The notes: a model not told the origin generated them from the sequence alone. A stretch of 23,034 nucleotides of DNA from an uncultured Oscillospiraceae bacterium (GCA_900759385.1 CAAEUZ010000012.1:1-23034), one strand, 5' to 3'. Shown: positions 7,550 to 14,529, counted from the first letter of the stretch. Numbers and translations are program-made.

Positions 7550-8309
7550 CCAGCTCACCGCCCTGTGTCATCACGGTCAGCGTGTCGGAGATCTTGCCGA
7601 ACATCTGCTCCACGGTCTGTCCGCCGCGGTAGAGCTGGTGGTAGACCTCACCGTCGCGCAGGAACAGTACCCTGCCCGCGTGGGCCGCGGCCTTGACCGA
7701 GTGCGTGACCATCAGTATCGTCTGACCCTCGGCGTTGATGTCGCCGAAGAGGTTCAGCAGGGCCTCCGTGGCGCGGGAGTCGAGCGCGCCGGTCGGCTCG
7801 TCGGCGAGGATAAGGCGCGGGTTTGTGATGAGCGCCCGGGCGACCGCCGCGCGCTGCTGCTCGCCGCCGGAGACCTCGTAGGGGTACTTGCTCAGCAGGT
7901 GGCTGATGCCCAGCTTCCTGGCCAGCGGCGCGATGCGCCCGCTCATCTCCTCGTAGCTCTTGCCCTGCAGCACCAGGGGGAGGAAGATGTTGTCCTGGAG
8001 CGAGAACGTGTCCAGCAGGTTGAAGTCCTGGAACACGAAGCCCAGCCGGTCGCGGCGGAAGGCGGCGAGGTCGCCCTCCTTTATCGCGGTGATGTCCTTG
8101 CCGTCGAGCAGCACCTTGCCGCTGGTGGGCTTGTCGAGCGCGGCCAGGATGTTCAGCAGCGTGGTCTTGCCGCTGCCGCTCTCGCCCATGATGGCGACGT
8201 ACTCGCCCTCGGCGACGGCGAAGGTCACCGATGAGAGCGCCTGTACCTGCGCGCCGCCGAAGCGGGTCGTGTATATTTTCTTCAGTCCGGAGACTTCGAG
8301 AAGTGCCAT
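7542..8309 (-). CDS. ABC transporter ATP-binding protein, BceA-like
   Basis: A 255-residue ATPase with every nucleotide-binding motif: Walker A GESGSGKTT at 42-50 (Lys48), Q-loop FQDFNLL near 93, signature VSGGEQQ near 145, Walker B LILADEPTG near 165-172 and H-loop THS near 203. Spacing and the MacB/LolD/BceA-type signature fit a partner for the adjacent FtsX-fold permease, whose start codon lies inside this gene's last codons. AGGAGG (complement of 8318-8323) is 8 bases before ATG 8309. A -10-like TATTATAAG and a BceR-type palindrome lie upstream, so induction by the response regulator is likely. Confidence 0.93.
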   Translation of the reverse strand: MALLEVSGLKKIYTTRFGGAQVQALSSVTFAVAEGEYVAIMGESGSGKTTLLNILAALDKPTSGKVLLDGKDITAIKEGDLAAFRRDRLGFVFQDFNLLDTFSLQDNIFLPLVLQGKSYEEMSGRIAPLARKLGISHLLSKYPYEVSGGEQQRAAVARALITNPRLILADEPTGALDSRATEALLNLFGDINAEGQTILMVTHSVKAAAHAGRVLFLRDGEVYHQLYRGGQTVEQMFGKISDTLTVMTQGGELDA

Positions 8310-8336
8310 GTGAATTACCTCCTGTCGGATTACGCT

Positions 8337-8345
8337 CTTATAATA
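8337..8345 (-). promoter_or_regulatory. Probable -10 region of the Bce-like operon
   Basis: The minus strand reads TATTATAAG at 8345-8337, about 28 bases before the ATG of the ATPase gene. No good -35 is found at 16-18 bases upstream, as expected for a promoter that depends on an activator bound at 8371-8408. Confidence 0.5.
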
Positions 8346-8370
8346 CCAGAGCCAAACTTACCGTGCCATC

Positions 8371-8408
8371 GATTTACCTTACATCAACCTTACATTCTTG
8401 TAAGGTTG
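8371..8408 (-). promoter_or_regulatory. BceR-type operator upstream of the ABC operon
   Basis: CAACCTTACA (8385-8394) and TGTAAGGTTG (8399-8408) form a perfect 10-bp inverted repeat around TTCT. The core is TTACA-N4-TGTAA, the pattern known for BceR-like regulators. An extra direct copy of the half-site, ACCTTACAT at 8376-8384, lies 11 bases (one helical turn) to the promoter-proximal side. The palindrome centre is about 54 bases upstream of the -10, right for an activator. Confidence 0.7.
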
Positions 8409-8424
8409 CGCGTACTCATACGCG
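8409..8424. promoter_or_regulatory. Second inverted repeat in the divergent control region
   Basis: CGCGTA (8409-8414) and TACGCG (8419-8424) flank the 4-base spacer CTCA. It directly abuts the BceR-type palindrome, with centres 20 bases apart. Which protein might use it is unknown. Confidence 0.4.
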
Positions 8425-8489
8425 TGTCCCTAAGGATACGGAGATTACACGGCCCGGGAATGCGTATAAACAGTGATAAAAGGCGCGGC

Positions 8490-8519
8490 AGTGCAACCCG
8501 TGCGCCGTGGAGTGCAAGC
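8490..8519 (+). promoter_or_regulatory. Direct repeats, probable LytTR binding site
   Basis: AGTGCAACC at 8490-8498 and AGTGCAAGC at 8511-8519 are direct repeats separated by 12 bases, a 21-base period. Similarity continues beyond the 9-mers (both run on to GTGC). LytTR regulators bind pairs of 9-base repeats with 12-13 base gaps. The pair ends 13 bases before the -35 of the LytTR gene, so autoregulation is likely. Confidence 0.6.
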
Positions 8520-8532
8520 TGTGCCTGGGCGC

Positions 8533-8561
8533 TTGATGCGCGGCAGCGCCGCTGATATACT
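8533..8561 (+). promoter_or_regulatory. Sigma-A type promoter of the LytTR gene
   Basis: TTGATG at 8533-8538, a 17-base spacer and TATACT at 8556-8561. Transcription would start about 17 bases before the GTG at 8585, just in front of the GGGAGGTGA ribosome site. Confidence 0.75.
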
Positions 8562-8584
8562 GGCCTCATGCGGGAGGTGAGCGC

Positions 8585-9037
8585 GTGAAGATACGGCTTG
8601 ACGTAAGCCGCGAGCGGTATGATGAGCTGAGCGAGCAGCTGCGCGGCCTGGGCGTGGAGATAGATGAGGACGCCGCGCTGGTACTGAGCGAGGCCGGGCG
8701 CTATGCCGACAGCCTGGTCGTGCGCGGTAGGGAGCGCGGGGAGCATGCGCGCGTTGACGCCCGGGACATCATCAGCGTGGAGTCTGCGGGCCGGGAGATT
8801 GAGGTGCACACGGTGCACGGGGTGTTTACGGCCAGGGGGCGGCTCTATCAGATACAGGGGCGGCTTGACCCGGAGGATTTCCTGCGCGTGAGCAACGGGG
8901 TGATAGTGGCGCTCAGGCACATCAGGAGCATAAAACCCGCGCTCTCCATGCGCTTTGCGCTTACGCTCTCGGACGGGAGGCGGGCGGACGTGACGCGCAG
9001 CTGCTATTACGCTTTTAAAGAAGCGCTAGGCATATAG
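8585..9037 (+). CDS. LytTR-domain DNA-binding regulator without receiver domain
   Basis: A 150-residue protein starting at GTG, with GGGAGGTGA just upstream. Residues 1-50 form a short N-terminal region (MKIRLDVSRERYDELSEQLR...) and residues about 54-149 a LytTR domain, seen from DIISVESAGREIEVHT, the FLRVSNGVIVALRHI motif and the closing strands LTLSDGRRADVTRS. There is no receiver domain, so it belongs to the LytTR-only regulators that are normally controlled by a membrane protein encoded next door. The downstream gene overlaps closely (12-base gap). It is divergent from the ABC operon and has its own promoter with repeat-type binding sites, suggesting self-control. Confidence 0.88.
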   Translation: MKIRLDVSRERYDELSEQLRGLGVEIDEDAALVLSEAGRYADSLVVRGRERGEHARVDARDIISVESAGREIEVHTVHGVFTARGRLYQIQGRLDPEDFLRVSNGVIVALRHIRSIKPALSMRFALTLSDGRRADVTRSCYYAFKEALGI

Positions 9038-9049
9038 GGAGGTGTTCTC

Positions 9050-9823
9050 GTGAGTTTGGCAATACCGCTGCTTCTTATTCTCGGCGCGGCGGCGCTGCTG
9101 GCGCTGCTGTCCTGCGGCTACCTGCTGATCTACCGCGCGCATGTCAACCGTGCGCTCAGCGGCGGCGCCCGGCGTCCCATGGCCGCGCCGCATGTGGTGA
9201 CGGTTGCAGCCGCGATACTCGTGCTGGCCATCGTGGCCGCGGGCTGCTGGACGCTCGGCGCGGCCTGGGCCTACGACCGGCTGGAGGACGGGATGTCCGC
9301 CTCCCCGGCCGTGGACTTTAAACCCTTTACCCTGGAGCGGCCGGCGCTGGCGCTCAACGCCGTTGAAGGCGCGCTGGAGGCGTTGGGCATAGAGGAGGAC
9401 GGGCTGCGCATATCCGGTCTGTCACTGGCTTTTCTGGACGGGGAGTTCTCCAACCTGAGCTTTACGGCCTGGACACAGGAGGGCGGCGTAACGCGGGAAT
9501 CTGCCATACAGGTAAACGTGTCAGGCCAGCTCTTCGAGCAGTGGTCGGAGGGGGAGCACGGGGAGCTGTACGCCGCGGCCGTGCCCTATGACGTCTTCCG
9601 CGGCGTGCTGCTGGCGCTGGGCGGCAGGGACTGGGACGGCGCGCAGGGCGGTGCGGGCTTTTACTTCGCCGGGCGCGCCGGCCTGGCCAAACCCGGGTCC
9701 GGCAGCGCGTATCTTGCAGAGGACGGGGGGCTGACTGCTCTCACCGAAGCCGTGGAGGGCGATTTCTATACGTTCTCATTCGTCTCAGCCGCGGAGTACG
9801 TCATGATTTACGCTGAGGCCTGA
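9050..9823 (+). CDS. Membrane-anchored protein paired with the LytTR regulator
   Basis: A 257-residue product starting at GTG 9050, 6 bases after AGGTG and 12 after the LytTR stop. It has two membrane helices (about residues 4-27 and 47-70) joined by a short basic loop (HVNRALSGGARRP), then about 185 residues of mixed, acidic, strand-rich sequence that should face outside the cell. LytTR-only regulators usually pair with a small four-helix DUF3021 protein; this one is longer and not of that type. It may be the sensor or inhibitor of the regulator. I recognise no domain in the outer part. A bidirectional terminator follows the stop. Confidence 0.75.
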   Translation: MSLAIPLLLILGAAALLALLSCGYLLIYRAHVNRALSGGARRPMAAPHVVTVAAAILVLAIVAAGCWTLGAAWAYDRLEDGMSASPAVDFKPFTLERPALALNAVEGALEALGIEEDGLRISGLSLAFLDGEFSNLSFTAWTQEGGVTRESAIQVNVSGQLFEQWSEGEHGELYAAAVPYDVFRGVLLALGGRDWDGAQGGAGFYFAGRAGLAKPGSGSAYLAEDGGLTALTEAVEGDFYTFSFVSAAEYVMIYAEA

Positions 9824-9830
9824 AAAACAA

Positions 9831-9864
9831 AAAAGCACCGGCCTGGCCGGTGCTTTTGTTTTTT
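9831..9864. terminator. Bidirectional terminator between convergent genes
   Basis: AAAAGCACCGG (9831-9841) pairs with CCGGTGCTTTT (9847-9857), with a T-rich run to 9864 on the plus strand and an equivalent A-run (9823-9834) giving a U-tract on the minus strand. It serves the plus-strand gene ending at 9823 and the minus-strand gene ending at 9871. Confidence 0.92.
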
Positions 9865-9870
9865 GCCTGT

Positions 9871-11145
9871 TCAGCCCTCGACCACTACGCCGGGGCCGTT
9901 GGGTACGACGGCTACCCTGGCGTCGGGGCCCTTGATGGCGTAGGCCATCTCCAGCGCCTCGTCAAGCGTTTTGGCGAGGGACATGTGCAGCCCGGAGATG
10001 AGGCCGGGATCCACGAGGTCAGATACGAAAATCATCGGGTGCCGGGCGAGGGTGCGGGCGAGGATCTGGCTCGTCCACTGCTCCGGCGCGGTGTCCGTGT
10101 AGGGCGTGTGCGCCGCGCGCTCGAGGAAGGCGGCGGGGCTCTCGGCGTGGGCTACGTTGTCGTAGAAATCCTGGCCGCCGTGGCCGTCGCGGCAGCCGGC
10201 GACGAGGATGACCACGCCGCCCTCGGGCAGCAGCGCGTCCGCGGTGGCCATGGCCTTGGTCGTCTGGTACATGTTCTGGTCCAGCGGATAGCCGCCGTTG
10301 GTGACCACGGCGACGTCACAGGGGACCTTTTTTACGCAGACGAGAGAGCGCAGGAAATTGCAGCCCGCCTCATGCGCGCGCTCCATGTCGCCGGCGAAGG
10401 CGCCGATGAACTTCTTCTCGCCGTTCATCACCACGTTGAGTATAAAGGCCAGCTTGGCCGCGCGCGCGGCGTACACCATGTCGCGGTGCACGACGTTGCC
10501 CTCGAGGTTGCCGGTGCGGGTGTTCGGGTCGGCCAGGGAGGGGCCGCAGTGGTTGGCACGTATGGTGTCGTAGGACGAGACCCCGGGCAGCACGCTCTTG
10601 CGCCCACCGGAGAAGCCGGCGAAGAAATGCGCCTCAATAAAGCCCTCGGCCACCAGCAGGTCGGCCTCGGCGGCGATCCTGTTTATGACGCACCTGCCGC
10701 CGCTGGGCAGGGTGCCTATCTCGACCAGGTTGTCCTCGTCGCGGGCGTCGTGGACGATGATCTCCTCGCGTCCGGCTATCTCGGGGCCAAACTTGCTGAG
10801 GATCTCCTCGGCGGTGGTCGTGCGGTGCGAGCCGGTGGCTATGAGCAGCCGGATGCGGGCGTCGGGGCTGGCGCTGCGGATGCGGCGCAGCAGCGCGGGC
10901 GTGATGAGTTTGGAGCCCGGGCGGGTGTGGTCAGAGCAGATTATGACGACGTTGCGCTTGCCCGCGGCCAGCTCTTCGAGCCGGGGCGAACCTATGGGGT
11001 TGTCCAGCGCCGCCTCTATCAGCGCGGCCTGGTCTTCGGGCGCGGGGTAGTCGCTCTGCTTGCCGGTGAGCACTCCGGCGAAGTTCTTATCCTCCAGACG
11101 CAGGTGGAGCGTTTTCTTGTCATAGGGCAAATCCATTTCGAACAT
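9871..11145 (-). CDS. larA: LarA-family nickel-pincer enzyme (lactate racemase-like)
   Basis: Counted from ATG 11145 the protein has 424 residues, the usual length of LarA, and the key residues fall one position before those of the L. plantarum enzyme: His107 (TGSHR), His173 (EAHFFAGFSGG), Lys183 (GGRKSVLPG), His199 (RANH), plus SDHTRP at 71-76 for phosphate binding. LarA enzymes carry the nickel-pincer nucleotide bound to that lysine and move hydride on 2-hydroxy acids. The start is set by GGAGGG 9 bases upstream; an ATG at 11205 lies upstream of the apparent promoter and is not used. No larB, larC or larE is in the window. The exact substrate (lactate or another 2-hydroxy acid) cannot be told. 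Confidence 0.88.
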   Translation of the reverse strand: MFEMDLPYDKKTLHLRLEDKNFAGVLTGKQSDYPAPEDQAALIEAALDNPIGSPRLEELAAGKRNVVIICSDHTRPGSKLITPALLRRIRSASPDARIRLLIATGSHRTTTAEEILSKFGPEIAGREEIIVHDARDEDNLVEIGTLPSGGRCVINRIAAEADLLVAEGFIEAHFFAGFSGGRKSVLPGVSSYDTIRANHCGPSLADPNTRTGNLEGNVVHRDMVYAARAAKLAFILNVVMNGEKKFIGAFAGDMERAHEAGCNFLRSLVCVKKVPCDVAVVTNGGYPLDQNMYQTTKAMATADALLPEGGVVILVAGCRDGHGGQDFYDNVAHAESPAAFLERAAHTPYTDTAPEQWTSQILARTLARHPMIFVSDLVDPGLISGLHMSLAKTLDEALEMAYAIKGPDARVAVVPNGPGVVVEG

Positions 11146-11181
11146 CAGTATTTTCCCTCCGAAAAGTATTTGTGCGCTGTT

Positions 11182-11210
11182 AGTATACAGCAAATGCTTC
11201 CGCACGGCAA
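11182..11210 (-). promoter_or_regulatory. Sigma-A type promoter of the LarA-family gene
   Basis: On the minus strand TTGCCG (11210-11205), 17-base spacer, TATACT (11187-11182). The start site would lie about 30 bases before ATG 11145, so the gene is transcribed on its own and not only from the kinase gene upstream. Confidence 0.75.
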
Positions 11211-11221
11211 GTGCTTAATTT

Positions 11222-12202
11222 TCACTCGTACAGCATGGTGGAATCGGCAAAGAGGATCTTGACCCGGGTGCCGGACTGGGGCTTTGACTCTATAATCAGC
11301 TTGTGGCCCAGCTTGCCGCAGATGGTCTTGCACAGGTAGAGGCCCAGGCCGGTGGATTTTTTGTCCTCGTGGCCGTTGTAGCCGGTGAAGCCGCGCTCGC
11401 CCAGGCGGGGGAGGTCCTCCGGGGAGATGCCGATGCCTGTGTCCTCGATGACCAGCGCCTTGCCCTCGGCGTAGATGGAGATGCCGCCGTTCGACGTGTA
11501 CTTGAGCGCGTTGGAGAGCAGCTGCTCGATCATGAAGGAGAGCCACTTCTCGTCCGTGTACACGGTCATGCCGGTGTCGGTGAAGTTCAGCGGGAGCTTC
11601 TTCATGATGAAGAGCTTGGCGTACTTGCGCACGCAGCCGCGCACTATGGGGTCCAGCTGGCGCTTGCGCAGCACAAAGTCGCTGCCGTTCCCGTCCAGCT
11701 TGAGATAGGAGAGCACCATCTCCACGTACTGCTCTATGCGGAAGAGCTCCGCCGAGAGGGCGTTCTTGTCGGCCTCGCCCGGCTGCTGCAGGAGCAGGTT
11801 CATGGCGGCGATGGGCGTTTTGATCTGGTGGGCCCACATGGCGTAGTAGTCGGCGGCGTCGCGCCGGTCGGAGTCCACGGCCGACTCCAGCCGGGCCCGC
11901 TCCCGCGAGAGGGTGCTTATGAGCTCCTGATAGAGCTCCTCCGTGCGGTCGCGCGGCTCGGGCAGGCCGTCCGTGCCGACGCAGATGGTGCGCCGGAGCG
12001 TCTCCAGCGACTTAACCCGCCGCCGGTAGGCCGCGTAGCTGGCCGCGATGAGCAGAACCCCGGCGGCTATGCACAGCAGGCTGGCGTAGAGCACGGCCTC
12101 GGCGGGAAGCTCATAGAGCGAGAACACCAGGGCGAATATGAGCGCGAAGAGCGCGAGCGCCGCGATAATCTTCCAGCGGCGTTTTACGTAGGAGAGAAGC
12201 AT
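11222..12202 (-). CDS. Sensor histidine kinase, BceS-like intramembrane-sensing type
   Basis: A 326-residue kinase. Two membrane helices (about residues 13-31 and 36-56) with only a few residues between them leave no outer sensing domain, the mark of intramembrane-sensing kinases of Bce systems. The dimerisation box is YAMWAHQIKTPIAAMNLLLQQ with phospho-acceptor His125. ATP-binding motifs are NALKYT (N-box), EDTGIGI (G1) and STGLGLYL (G2). The RBS AAGGGGG lies 7-8 bases before ATG 12202. In known systems the gene adjoins the regulator and transporter; here the regulator is at 14530 and the transporter at 5432. Pairing between them is inferred from family and strand. Confidence 0.92.
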   Translation of the reverse strand: MLLSYVKRRWKIIAALALFALIFALVFSLYELPAEAVLYASLLCIAAGVLLIAASYAAYRRRVKSLETLRRTICVGTDGLPEPRDRTEELYQELISTLSRERARLESAVDSDRRDAADYYAMWAHQIKTPIAAMNLLLQQPGEADKNALSAELFRIEQYVEMVLSYLKLDGNGSDFVLRKRQLDPIVRGCVRKYAKLFIMKKLPLNFTDTGMTVYTDEKWLSFMIEQLLSNALKYTSNGGISIYAEGKALVIEDTGIGISPEDLPRLGERGFTGYNGHEDKKSTGLGLYLCKTICGKLGHKLIIESKPQSGTRVKILFADSTMLYE

Positions 12203-12216
12203 GTATGCGCCCCCTT

Positions 12217-12247
12217 GAAAAACATGGCCGGCGCCTGGGCGCCGGCC
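12217..12247 (-). terminator. Intrinsic terminator after the UMF1-type MFS gene
   Basis: GGCCGGCGC and GCGCCGGCC (12226-12234 and 12239-12247) form a 9-bp stem around a 4-base loop; on the minus strand ATGTTTTTC follows. The kinase start codon is only 24 bases past the stem. Confidence 0.75.
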
Positions 12248-12249
12248 AC

Positions 12250-12278
12250 ATTATATCACAGTATCGCGTCCGGGACAA
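12250..12278 (-). promoter_or_regulatory. Promoter of the kinase gene, overlapping the upstream terminator
   Basis: The minus strand shows TTGTCC (12278-12273), a 17-base spacer and a perfect TATAAT (12255-12250). The predicted start, near 12243, falls inside the 5' arm of the terminator hairpin at 12226-12247. Confidence 0.7.
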
Positions 12279-13562
12279 TCAGTCCCCGCTGCGGCTCAGG
12301 CCCTCGGTACGGTCGGCGACGCGCAGCAGTATGAACCCGGCCAGGAAGAAGACCGCCATCAGGCCCACGGCGATGTTGATGGTGCCGCCGGCAAATTTCA
12401 CGGCGGCGATCACCGCCGAGCCGATGAAAGAAGCGCCCTTGGAGAATATGTCGTAGAGGCCGAAGTACTCGCCGGAGTTCTCCGGCGGGATTATCTTGGT
12501 GAAGTAACTGCGGGAGAGGGACTGGATGGAGCCCTGGAACATGCCCACGCCGAAGGCCATGATGCCGAACTGCAGCATGGAGCGCAGCGTGAAGGCGTAA
12601 AGGCACACGCAGAGGTAGCCTATGATGCAGGCCTTGAGCAGGGTGACCGTGCGGTACTTTTTGGAGAGCTTGGCGAACACCAGCGAGAATATCCAGGCCA
12701 CAACCTGCGTCGCCAGCAGCACCACCACCTGGCCGACGGTGTCCAGGCCGAGGTCGGTGCCGATGTTGATGCAGTTGTCGATGATCGTGCCCACGCCGTC
12801 TATGTACAGGAAGAAGGCCAGCAGGAAGAAGAGCACCTTGCGGTCGCGCAGTGCAATCCGCTTTATGGTGCGGCCGAGCTTGGCGAACGCGGCCCGGACA
12901 GCGTGCGGCTGCGGCTGGGTGTAGTTCTTCTGCCGGTAACGGCGCAGGAGCGGGACGGTCACCGCCAGCCACCACACGGCGGTGACGGCAAAGCCGGCCA
13001 GGCGGGAGACAAAATCGGAGAGCACGCCCATCATGTCCGGGCCCAGCACATAGAACACCAGCGCGATGATGAAGGGTATGCACGAGCCGATGTAGCCCCA
13101 GGCGTAGCCGTAGGAGGAGACCTCGTCCATGCGCTCCTCGGTGGTGACGTCGCCCAGCATGGAGTCATAGAAGGTGAGCGAACACGAGTAGGCGATTTTG
13201 GAGATGATGAAGACCACAATGAACAGCACCCAGCTGGAGGCAAAGCCGTTTATTATGCAGCCGGCCGCGCCGATGAAGACGCTGGTGCGGAAAAATATGA
13301 GTTTGGCGCCGCGGCGGTCGGAGAGCGCGCCGCACACCGGCCCGAGCAGGGCCACAATGACGGTGACGAGCGAGACGCCCAGCGCCCACATGCCAGTGGC
13401 GTCATCGGAGCTCAGATGGCCCGGCCCCTCGCCGACGGCCAGGGACTTGAACCAGATCGGTATGAGAGAACATGAGAGCATGGTGAAGGCGGAGTTGCCG
13501 ACATCGTAGAGTACCCACGCCAGCTCCACGGGCGTGAGCTTTTGCTTCAGAGCTTTGAGCAT
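12279..13562 (-). CDS. UMF1/Atg22-type MFS transporter
   Basis: A 427-residue carrier with 12 likely membrane segments. The start LTPVELAWVLYDVGNSAFTMLSCSLIPIWFKSL and the loop YDSMLGDVTTEERMDEVSSYGYAWGYIGSC are characteristic of the UMF1 branch of the major facilitator superfamily, related to the fungal vacuolar amino-acid effluxer Atg22. SRSYFTKIIPPENSGEYFGLYDIFSKGASFIG near residue 345 is another hallmark of this branch. Bacterial substrates are not established. AGGGG lies about 8 bases before ATG 13562. It starts 38 bases after the phospholipase-like gene and is probably cotranscribed with it. Confidence 0.88.
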   Translation of the reverse strand: MLKALKQKLTPVELAWVLYDVGNSAFTMLSCSLIPIWFKSLAVGEGPGHLSSDDATGMWALGVSLVTVIVALLGPVCGALSDRRGAKLIFFRTSVFIGAAGCIINGFASSWVLFIVVFIISKIAYSCSLTFYDSMLGDVTTEERMDEVSSYGYAWGYIGSCIPFIIALVFYVLGPDMMGVLSDFVSRLAGFAVTAVWWLAVTVPLLRRYRQKNYTQPQPHAVRAAFAKLGRTIKRIALRDRKVLFFLLAFFLYIDGVGTIIDNCINIGTDLGLDTVGQVVVLLATQVVAWIFSLVFAKLSKKYRTVTLLKACIIGYLCVCLYAFTLRSMLQFGIMAFGVGMFQGSIQSLSRSYFTKIIPPENSGEYFGLYDIFSKGASFIGSAVIAAVKFAGGTINIAVGLMAVFFLAGFILLRVADRTEGLSRSGD

Positions 13563-13600
13563 ATTTTATCCCCTCTCAAGCGAGCGCCGGGCAGGCCGGT

Positions 13601-14389
13601 TCACTCAAAATCGCGGTTAAACCGGGACGGAAGGCTTCCTTCCCCGTTCAGGAAACGCATAAGGCTGTCCGCCAGCCCGGGAAACTCGGCCAGCGCCCCG
13701 GCCATCAGCCCGTCGAGCGTGGACATCGCATCCGTGAGCTCGGGCGGGATCTCGTCGTCTATGAAGAGGTCGTCGAGGCCGCCGGGCAGGTGCAGCGCGC
13801 GGATGGCCGCGCGCAGGCGGCGCTTTTTGCCCGCGCCCGGCGAATGGAGCAGGCGCATTATCCTGACCTGGCCGCGGCAGGCGCTCAGCACGGTGCGCTC
13901 GGACTTGCTGAAAAAGCGCGATATGACCGCGGCGTTCTCCGCCGACGGGCAGAGCGCCTCGCCGCGCAGGACGCGGCTGGGCTGCAGGCCGTCCTCATAC
14001 ATGAGGTGCGCGTCAAACACGGCCTCAATGCGGTTGTGCGTCACGCCCAGCGCGGCCGCGGCCGCGTTAACATAGCCGTGGCAGGCGGAGTCGAGCGTGA
14101 AGTGCGTGAGGAAGCCCATCAGGTAGGCCAGCATGGCTTCCCGGTCGGGATGGGAGCGCCATACCGGCGCCGCGTTTTCAAAAAAGCGGCGGGCAGACTG
14201 CCTGTGCAGCGCGCTGCCATAGGCCATTACAGGATTGGGAAGCAGTGGGTGGTAGTAAAAGAATATGTCCGGCCCGTGCACCCCTGTGTCGTAGAGGCTG
14301 CGGAAACGCCGCACGGCTGCCGCCGTCTCCGGCGGGAGCGTCTCCAGGCACTGGCTGCCGAAGCGGTGATGTGTATATGTCGTAGGCAT
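13601..14389 (-). CDS. Zinc-dependent phospholipase C-like protein
   Basis: A 262-residue protein of the zinc-dependent phospholipase C / S1-P1 nuclease-like helical fold. It opens MPTTYTHHRFG and has TGVHGPDIFFYYHPL near 35-49 and GFLTHFTLDSACHGYVN near 93-109; the His and Asp residues in these segments are the expected metal ligands. There is no signal peptide, unlike secreted toxins such as Clostridium alpha-toxin, so a cytoplasmic hydrolase or housekeeping role is more likely than a toxin. Such proteins are common as chromosomal genes in gut Clostridia. AAAGGGA lies 9 bases before the ATG. The MFS gene downstream seems to be in the same transcript. Confidence 0.82.
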   Translation of the reverse strand: MPTTYTHHRFGSQCLETLPPETAAAVRRFRSLYDTGVHGPDIFFYYHPLLPNPVMAYGSALHRQSARRFFENAAPVWRSHPDREAMLAYLMGFLTHFTLDSACHGYVNAAAAALGVTHNRIEAVFDAHLMYEDGLQPSRVLRGEALCPSAENAAVISRFFSKSERTVLSACRGQVRIMRLLHSPGAGKKRRLRAAIRALHLPGGLDDLFIDDEIPPELTDAMSTLDGLMAGALAEFPGLADSLMRFLNGEGSLPSRFNRDFE

Positions 14390-14445
14390 CGCGTGGTCCC
14401 TTTCTGTGGATGCACCGTCAAATCCGTTTTATTATGGCGGCGGAA

Positions 14446-14477
14446 TGTAAAGTTTGCCACCGGCTCTTTGTAAAGTT
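14446..14477. promoter_or_regulatory. Direct repeats upstream of the phospholipase-like gene
   Basis: TGTAAAGTT occurs at 14446-14454 and again at 14469-14477, a 23-base period. It contains the same TGTAA half-site as the BceR-type palindrome at 8385-8408, here in direct orientation. It lies 57-88 bases before ATG 14389. CATAAT on the minus strand near 14431-14436 is a possible -10. Confidence 0.35.
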
Positions 14478-14494
14478 GACGGATATGCTGCGCC

Positions 14495-14522
14495 AAAAAA
14501 GGCCCCGCGAGGGACCTTTTTT
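14495..14522 (-). terminator. Terminator after the glyA-response regulator operon
   Basis: The minus strand reads AAAAAAGGTCCC, TCGC, GGGGCCTTTTTT: a 12-bp stem with one G-T pair, A-run before and T-run after. It starts 8 bases past the stop codon of the response regulator. Confidence 0.9.
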
Positions 14523-14529
14523 AGTTTGC

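Noticed and set aside
11146..11205. Longer N-terminus for the LarA-family protein
   Set aside because: It would begin inside the promoter (-10 at 11187-11182, -35 at 11210-11205) and the extra residues are not typical of LarA; GGAGGG supports ATG 11145.
13601..14389. Secreted phospholipase C toxin
   Set aside because: No signal peptide and a gene setting with a membrane carrier; it is better described as a cytoplasmic-type member of the family.
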